From Blumeriella jaapii (Eukaryota; Ascomycota; Leotiomycetes; Helotiales; Drepanopezizaceae), in contig VWND01000090.1 in NCBI GenBank assembly GCA_009599575.1, positions 23,958-87,957 of the forward strand: a stretch of 64,000 nucleotides of DNA, in the 5' to 3' direction. Shown here piece by piece: positions 56,365 through 64,000 of this stretch (position 1 is the stretch's first letter; each line of letters begins with the position of its first letter). Made by a program: the position numbers and the translations under genes. Below the pieces are notes generated by a model. That model made no database searches, was not told the DNA's origin, and was given only the letters and a program-made list of their open reading frames with translations.

Positions 56365-59127
56365 GTAGAAACAGTACATACCGATGTCCAGGCAACGCTT
56401 CACGTCTCTCTGGGAATACCTACAGCACATACCTAACAAAGATAATCCCCCCTCCCCCCATGAAAAGTCATATACGCAAACATCCCTAGGTACGCTACAC
56501 ACACAGTACAACACATACACACAAAGATAGCACAGTCGTGGCACGATACAATACCATACAATAGGTACAGTACAGTACGGCAGAAGTAAGTAAGTAAGTA
56601 AGTACCCATAAATACACTTTTCCCCCCACCGCCATGATATATCCCCCCCGCTGGGCTGTGCTCGGTTTGGCCATGCTATGCCATGCTATGCTATGCTACA
56701 ACATTACATTACATTACATAGAGAGGTGGCGGGTACAGTACTCACTGAACAGTGCGTCGTCGTTCGTATTTAGAGTTTCGTTTGATGTCTGCCTGTGTTT
56801 CATCTTGTTGTTGTGATGCTATTTTACTGTATGTGAGAGAGGTACTGTACTGTACAGTATGTACATACAGTCCTATGCTGTGTACAGTACCGTAAGAAGC
56901 AGTTTTCACGTTATATTAGAAGTGCTATCCCCCCCCCCCCGCCCCCCCCCCGCTTCCCCCAAAACTGCACAGGCAGAGAGACAGGGGGGTCTCCGACCAG
57001 ATGAACCAGCGTGAGAATCGAATCCACCGGTTGATGATTATAGAATCTGGGGATCGAGGAGGAAGGACCACGCCTCCTTTCCCGGCAGAGGGCAGTGCTT
57101 ATGTATGGAAATTGTACAGTAAAGCTCCATGACGATGAAACAGTGCTACTGTGCTGTACTGTACTGTATGTATGTACAGTACGGTTTGTACTTCGAGTCC
57201 TGGCTTGCATTACCTTACCTTACCTTACCTTACCATATATACATTGCCATCCCAATTTTCTTTGATCAATGTATTTTAATACCTGAGCACGGAAGAGCAA
57301 AGATCCTCACACCCCGAAGCGATTTTCTTATCTTACGTAGCTTACGTTGCTTACGTTGCTTACCTTAAGTTGCAGCTGTCGATCGCGGTATCGCATTGGA
57401 CGTTTTCCGCCGTGTTTCGCATTCTGGCCATTTCCCCTGGTCTGTATGTATGTATGTATGCATGTGTGCATGTATGTAGGTATGTATGTACTCCATACAA
57501 TTCAGTACAGTACAGTACTTACGCGCAGCTCAGCCGCCCAAAAAAAAGGGGTGGTCTCGAAACCCCTGATGATGAAAGCAGTCTACCGCGGTTCACATCG
57601 CATGCGATTCGTCGTGATCGGAACCAATGGTCGAGCTGTGATTTGGGGCACGAAGAAAGCTATTTGGACGTACGGTTATGCATATATACAGATGTTAAAT
57701 AATATCATCATCATTATCATATATATATATACATATATACATGCGTTTTTGTTTCGCTGCTCGAGCTGACTGACTGACTGACTGACTGATTAGCAAGCGG
57801 GGAGCTTTACGTAGGTACCTATAGTATACAGGACAGGACGGTGAGGTGAGGTGAGGTGAGGTGTTCGCCACCACGGAGATGTTACATACTGTACATACTG
57901 TACATACTATACCTAGGTACATGCCTGTAATTGGGACGGGGAGGGAAAGGGGAATGGTATCGCAGGAGGCTCAAGCAGCATATTTATACGGTAAACATGT
58001 TGGAGAACGAAGTTTGTGTACAGGAAGGTTTGGATGGCTCGACCGTTTGGTTGATCGCTTGGGTGATTTGGGACGGAGCGATATTCACACGTCACGTAAA
58101 AGTAGCTATCACGTGCGTTTAGTCACACGTGACAGTGATATCACGTGTTAGGGGTCACCACCTGGAAGCAGTTATCACGTGGTACCGTTCAATACACCGA
58201 TGTGATGGTCGCACCTTGGTTACCTGCAGTACCTACCTACAGTATATACTGCACAGTACTTTACATATACACAGTACAATACATCTTCATCTCTCTCTCT
58301 CTCTTATCATACCGTACAGCAGCAGAAAAAAACGTGTTTTCCACTCTCATCTCCAACGCCATCTTCGTCCACAGTCCTGCATATACTGTACTGTACTGTA
58401 TGTACAGCACCTACATACACACTATTGGCATCTCGTTTGACAAACCTTGCACACCTACCATACATACATACATACAGTACCTCAGTACTGTACTCTATGT
58501 ACATACATACAACACAGTACTGTACATACACAGACAGCATGCACAGCACAGCACCTTAGCGCGCCTACCTACCTACAGCGACAGGATCTCCATGCGCGCG
58601 CTGACGCACTTGCGGTACAGTACATACACACACACACACACATACATACGGCCCTGTCCTGTATGTACATGTGTCCGTGTGAGAGTCCAGCAAGTCGATC
58701 ATCGGAAGGAAGCAGCCGCTCAGCCCAGCCCAGCCCAGCTCAGCTCGGCTCGCTGTATGGGTGCTCGCCCCTCTCGTCTCGAGGTAGGCCCCAACCCAGC
58801 TAGCTCTGTGTTCGCGCGTGTTGGCGTCCTCTGTTCTGGCTTTTGTACTGTGCATGCCGTTTTTACTGACGTCGGTATATGCATATCTCTATAGTACGTA
58901 CTGTACTGTACTGTATTGTACTGAATATTCTGTGTATACATACATATAGTACATACATATAGTACATACATATAGTATATACAGTACCTCTCGGGCCAAC
59001 CACCCACGCCCATCTCGTGTCCGTGTCCGTGTCCCGTGCTGTGCTGTGCTACGCTGTGCCGTGCCGTGGACGTGGACGTGGACATCCATCTCCATGCGCG
59101 AGCAGCGTGGCTGACGGCAGATGCACG
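56365..59127. other. Gene-free interval rich in short tandem repeats and palindromes
   Basis: Contains (TTACC)n at about 57,210-57,235, (TATG)n at 57,440-57,490, (GACT)n at 57,768-57,790, (GAGGT)n at 57,840-57,865, (CA)n at 58,628-58,645, and many GTACTGTAC words. No protein-coding gene was recognised. Confidence 0.5.
58110..58181. promoter_or_regulatory. Cluster of four CACGTG palindromes
   Basis: CACGTG occurs at 58110, 58126, 58142 and 58176, a spacing of 16, 16 and 34 bases. Three are preceded by TAT (TATCACGTG), matching the RTCACRTG type bound by fungal Cbf1-like bHLH factors. No target gene was recognised nearby. Confidence 0.6.
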
Positions 59128-59184
59128 TTTTTATCTCTTTCTTTCTTCTTCTTCTTCTTCTTCTTTTTCTTTTTTTCCTTTTTC
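59128..59184. repeat. Pyrimidine tract (TTC)n / poly-T
   Basis: About 57 bases nearly all C and T. Confidence 0.85.
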
Positions 59185-59714
59185 GCGCTTCTTATCTGCT
59201 CTCGTTTTTCTTTTTCAACAGGAGCCGGACGGTCGAGACCTCGTCTTCTCCTCCCTCGTCTGTGTTCTGGCACAGGAAAAGGGAATGATGGGAATGGGAT
59301 TGGGATTGGGAGTGGGAAAGAGAGACATGGTTTCGGGTGAAGGCAGGCGGGTTCGGATATCGATCGCGTGCGTCTCGGAAACGTCGACTCAGCAGGGTGG
59401 ATCGGGGTCGTGGCGTGGTGGGCTTTGGTTGGTGAACTGGTGATTTGGGTGAGTTATTTTTGGTGGGTGGGTGAAGCAGTGAGTGAGTACAGGTCGGGGG
59501 GGGGGGGGATGCAAGTGCTTTGTTGACATCATGATCTATGCGCGCGCGTGTGTGTGTGTGTGTGTGGTTTTTTAAGCGATTTGGGGGGGGGGGTTGTTCG
59601 ATGTTTTACTTGTGATGCGTGGTTGGCTAGATAGAGTAGGCTGGGGCGTGGAATGGTACATGCAATCACTTGGTTCTAAAACGAGTTGTTTTCATGGATG
59701 GGTTTTTGGGGGTA

Positions 59715-59868
59715 GATGAGTAAGTGAGTGAGTGAGTAAGGAAGTGAGTGAGTAAGTGAGTGAGTGAGTGAGTGAGTAGGCAAGTGAGTGAGTAAGCTAG
59801 TGAGTGAGTAAGCTAGTGAGTGAGTAAGCTAGTGAGTGAGTAAGCGAATGAGTGAGTAAGTAAGCACC
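59715..59868. repeat. Microsatellite (GTGA)n/(GTAA)n
   Basis: About 150 bases of GAGT-type units with AAGCTAGT variants toward the right end; related to 54756-54893. Confidence 0.9.
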
Positions 59869-61499
59869 GTTCCGGGATAATGGTATGGAACGGCGTGACA
59901 TCACGAGAACGGGTGGTACTGTATGTGCGTAACTGCTTCAAAAAGGCTTTTCTATCTAACGTGCGTAGGTGGGTCAGGAAGGGCGTAGTTCGAAAGAAAG
60001 CTTTAGGCATAACGAGCGGAGGGCGGTTTAGAAGCAACTCTAAACTCTGGTCAGTGGTGGTGATGCAGTATACTAGGTATGGTATACTGTACTGTGTACA
60101 CAGTATATGCTGGAGTACGGTACAGTAGGTATGTACAGTCCTGCACATCAGAAGTTGCTCCCGAAAGCATACTGTATAATTAGCTTTCGGAATGGTAGGA
60201 TCATGGTTAAAGCATAAATTCCCCTCCTGAGTTAACGAAGTACTACACATACTGTAATTTAGTAGACCTTGGATGCCGACCGAGCCGATTTGTATAACAG
60301 CCCGACTTATATGCCACTCCGGGTTTAATGATGTGTTTATGGATTGATTCATTCACCCAATCCATCCCCCTCCCCCCCATTGTCTGGTTGTTTCCTTCCG
60401 GCGAGTCGCACGCTGAAGATAGACATACAAACACGCCGAACGAACACCCAACCGCGAGCATCAAACATCGCGAACCCGAAAAAGCCGCGCGCTGTGAGTG
60501 AAACGTACATTACGGTCACCATTCCATCTCTCCGCCGCTCGTCACTTAGAGGGCCGAAAACGGGCTCGCGTCTGGATTTGATTGTCGACTCTCGAGTCCA
60601 CACGGATCCCCTGTGCCCCTGAGTCGGGTTAGACTCGACGTTTCTCGGATTGACGACGTTCACCAAGCAACGAACGGGCTTTTCCCTCCCTCGACGACGT
60701 TTGCACTCAATCCACGACCGTCCCCCATCGGCGCCCGCTCCGCACGCGGGGACAGCGCTGGGAGAGGCGGCGGACGAGACGGGGGCACACCACACCACAC
60801 CACACACACCACCGCGCTCGGCTAACGCAGTCTTTGTTGACCCCCGGCCGCGATCATCCAGCGCGCGCGAACTCTGAGTGTAATCACACTTTCGCCCACG
60901 AAGTCAAGACCGCGGATCGACGGCCGGGACGGACAGCTCGAGGCGGAGGCAGCAGCTGGGGCTAAATCGGTCCGGCGCGCGCGCAGGATTGACGAGGAGG
61001 GCCAATCAACAGCATGCCAAACATACTGTACGCATGCGTACTGGGGTACAGCACTTACCCTGATCGCGAGAGGGGGCCAGCGGCGGGACCAGGACCCGGA
61101 CGGGGACCAGACGTGGACGAGATTGGATTTGGCCCGCGACCGTCGGTCCGTAGAGTGTTGTATGTATGTGTACACTGTGTACAGAAGTAAAGTACGGAGG
61201 GACTACGTACAGTCCTTGGCCGTACTCTTATCAACGCCAACCCCCCCTCTCCCCCCCTCCCCTCCCCTTCCCCCCTCTACCCCCCCTCCCCCCCCTCCCC
61301 CCCCGTCCCCATGGCACTCTACGGCCAAACGGGACGCCAAAAGGCCAGCAAGAGACTCAGGGGCTTCTGCCCTTCTGGGATAGGGATGGCATTTCGGTCG
61401 GGAGTTGACAAGTGATAGTCCATGGATAGTGCGAATCTGCAAAAAATAAGTACTCCAGACCCCGCCTGCCCCCAATTCCCTCCCCCCTTTCCCCTTCCC
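59869..61499. other. Intergenic, nothing recognised
   Basis: Includes TACTGTAC/GTACAGTA words near 60,070-60,135 and a C-rich block at 61,240-61,310. ORFs overlap on both strands and show no domain. Confidence 0.45.
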
Positions 61500-64000
61500 T
61501 CCCCTCCCCACTACTCCCCCCCCCCCCGTTGAATCTCTTCTTTTGGGTTATACATAACCATCGCCGGCTTTTCCTTCCTCGTCGTCCCTCGCTCTCTCTC
61601 GCGGCTGCTCGGCTCTGCTTCATTTTCATCTCTTTTATCCTTTTTGTCGCTGCTCGCTGTCGTTCCGGTCCGTCCTTACCTCGCTCGTTGCGTCTCGTTC
61701 TCGTCCGTCTCGCTTCCACGAGCCGCGTCGCCTCGTTGTCACAAAAGCCCGCCCGCCGCACCACCAGTCCGGTTCCCTCGCACCACAACCCACCTCCTGA
61801 TCGAGTTGTTTTCTTTCCGCTCGTCGCGGTCTCGTCCTGCTCCTGCCCGCCGACGCAACGCTTACGCCGCTTCGCTCGTGCTCCGGTATCTGGTTCATGC
61901 TGCCCTAGCGCCGCTCCCTCCCTGGCCGCTGCTTCGACGTCCAGCCTTCGCATCAGCATCATCATCACATCATCATCAGCATGTGACCGCTAACCGCTGT
62001 CCCGCGTCTTTGCGGCTCCGTCGACGACCTACTTAATCTCCTGTGGCCCCGGGATTCCCGCCTGGCGTGCCCGCTGTGCCTCTGCTTCTCCTCCTCTCCG
62101 CCGGCCGCCCTGTCCGCCGTCGCCCTTCACCTCCTACCATCCTCCCTCCTCCCTCCTCCGCGCCCTCATCTCCCTCTTCACCCCCCCCCGCGCCGGAGAT
62201 CGTCACGCGATGCGGAACTTCACTGCCTCCTCCTCCTCGTCGCCGGCACCGTCTCGGCCGGCTCCTCCCTCATCCGCGCGAACGCGCCGCCTCTGCCGGC
62301 CCTCTGTCTTAGAGCCGCACAAGGCGTAAGTATGCCACCCTTCTGCGGAGCCCCAAGCCGGCAAGGACCTAGGAAAGGTTGGGAGAAGGAAGACAAGAAC
62401 CTGCCAGTTCACTTCCGTCCGCAACCTTGCCGAACCAGCTCCTCCGAACATGTGCCATGCAACCGACGCCGGCGGTCTGCAGTACCTCGTCGTCGGTCCT
62501 GTTCCGCCGGCCGCTGCCCACGTGCGGGCTTCGAATGATTCGCGCCTATCAGACCATCGAAGACCTCCCAGGCCTTTATCATGGCCTCCATCCTGTTCCT
62601 CATGCGCGCGCCTGCCCCGTCCGGCCATTGTCCCGCCGCGGAAACCAACCTCTACGTATCCCTCGTCCCCGCGTTCACCCGCTCTTTCACGCCTCCACAT
62701 CCCACGGCACCTCCAAGTTCCTGATCTTTTCCACCGCTACTTAACCTCTTGCCCTTCGATCAGGTGCTGCGCGCCTAGTGCGGCTTTCAAACCGCGCCAT
62801 GCCGTGTGTGGGCCGAGACCAATTACGCCGCCTGCACAGAGCATAGAGACCTCTTCTCCCATGCATACTTTGGGCCACACCTTCTGCCCGGCGCAGAGCA
62901 TCGGCGGCCGCCTGGTTCAATCAACATCGGCGGCCTCTCCTGGGGCATCACGCTGAAACACCATCGGGCCGGTCCAGAGCAAACACGGCCTCAACTGCCC
63001 TACGCGTACCGTGAACTAGCAGTTGAGACTGGCCCGCTGCAACACGGGCCTACGGTCGAGCTTTGCAACCCAGCGCGCCACCTACGCCGAGATTGCCACC
63101 TGTCCGGTGAGTGTACGTTTTGCGTGTGGCTTTGCTTGGCTTCTTCCTCGTCGTCTTCTCCTCGTTCTCCTCCTCCTCTTCTCTACCCTCCTCGTTCCCA
63201 TTCTTCCCCTCCCCCTCCCTCCTCCTCCCCCTCGCCCTCCCTCGACGTCTGTTCTGCTAACGGTGGTGTGCTGACCGCGCGCACTGCCTTACGGCAACAA
63301 ACGGCATCGGGCGGCCCGTCATGTTCGACGTCTTGGGCGGCTCCCTGCGCGACCCCATCTTCTGGATGCATCATCACTGTCATCGACCACGGCCTCCGCC
63401 ACTTGGGCCGAACAACCACAGCCACTACGAGATCAACGCAAACGACGTCAACTGGCCAGCCGCTCACGATCGACAGCCATCGTCTGCGGTGGGCGGCATC
63501 CTGTCCCCGACGTGCGCATGTCCGCGACAATCATCAACAACCCAGGGCGGCGTCATGATCGGCAAACGAGATTTTTTTGCTAACCGAGTGCTAACAACTA
63601 ACTAGATCCGTTGTCCGCGCGGGCTTGGCGATGGCCGTTGTCCGTGGGCCGTGGCCGTGGCCGTGGGTGCGTGGCCCGTCCCCCCATGCCTCCCTTGTCT
63701 CGGGTTGTGCTTGTTCCCGCACCAGGAACTTCATTGGTTATGTATTTGGACTTTACTATTGTTTTTGTTTTTTTGCCCTCCCCAAAGAAACCTCGGGGGC
63801 TACGAGGCTTGGAGTCCGTGTTTTGGTATGTACTGCGGTTGCCAATGTCCCCTCCCCCTACATTGCCTCAAGTCCCCCCTCCTCTTTTCCCTTCTCCGCT
63901 GGCTGGCTTCCCAACCGCGCGCCGTTAATGCAGACATGACCCCTTGGCTTATATCTCGTGCGGCGCAGGTGGCCAGGGACGGATGGGGGATGGCAGTTTG
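61500..64000. other. Pyrimidine-rich region, possible promoter/leader of a gene beyond the right edge
   Basis: From 61,530 to 63,300 the plus strand is strongly C/T-biased, as in fungal core promoters and long 5' leaders. Good splice signals occur (donor GTAAGTAT at 62326; acceptor ending ATCAG at about 62763 with CTTAAC upstream; donor GTGAGT near 63,110; acceptor CTAACTAG at about 63,604), but no ORF joined by them has a recognised domain. Confidence 0.35.

Noticed and set aside
56990..57060. tRNA-like T-arm (TTCGATT loop) on the minus strand
   Set aside because: No acceptor stem or anticodon arm could be built around it.
1..64000. CRISPR arrays, prokaryotic operons or riboswitches
   Set aside because: Introns, LTR elements and eukaryotic gene families show a fungal nuclear genome; the tandem repeats have no spacer structure.

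Overview
The window looks like part of a filamentous ascomycete (Pezizomycotina) chromosome. The evidence is small GT-AG introns with CTAAC-type branch sites, recognisable fungal housekeeping genes (DASH subunit Spc34, a MYST acetyltransferase, proteasome Rpn3, TAF12), and retrotransposons decayed in the manner of repeat-induced point mutation (RIP). It has two sharply different compartments.

Positions 1 to about 25,500 are an AT-rich, gene-free block of nested LTR retrotransposons. An old Ty3/Gypsy element on the minus strand (Gypsy-A) is split at 1153/15742 by a second Gypsy (Gypsy-B, 1154-15736; 266-bp LTRs; 5-bp target duplication CGAAA). Gypsy-B is itself split by a Ty1/Copia element (6482-14664; 302-bp LTRs; target duplication CTACG). 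Removing each insertion plus one target duplication restores a reading frame of its host. Gypsy-A also seems to carry a solo LTR (18686-18952). A third Gypsy (Gypsy-C, plus strand, about 20.1-25.5 kb) follows. All pol genes are broken, mostly by G:C to A:T changes. The Copia element carries an extra antisense ORF (7001-7747, decayed extension to 8224) with a six-cysteine motif; it is the least expected item in the window.

From 26.3 to 33 kb, base composition is balanced. There are two probable genes on the plus strand with Myb/SANT-like segments and acidic tails, a two-exon gene of unknown function on the minus strand, and a decayed repeat-containing ORF. From 36.5 to 47.6 kb, five genes lie head to tail on the minus strand. 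In transcription order from the right these are an unknown acidic protein, TAF12, RPN3, a Sas2-like MYST acetyltransferase and SPC34. They serve general transcription, proteolysis, chromatin and kinetochore function and are not an operon. Three of the five need a frame change at one place, each time in the direction of one missing base.

From 47.7 to 64 kb I recognise no gene. The stretch is not AT-rich and is crowded with micro- and minisatellites, homopolymers, TACAGTA-type palindromes and a tight cluster of CACGTG sites. A pyrimidine-rich tract at 61.5-63.3 kb may be the promoter or leader of a gene beyond the right edge.
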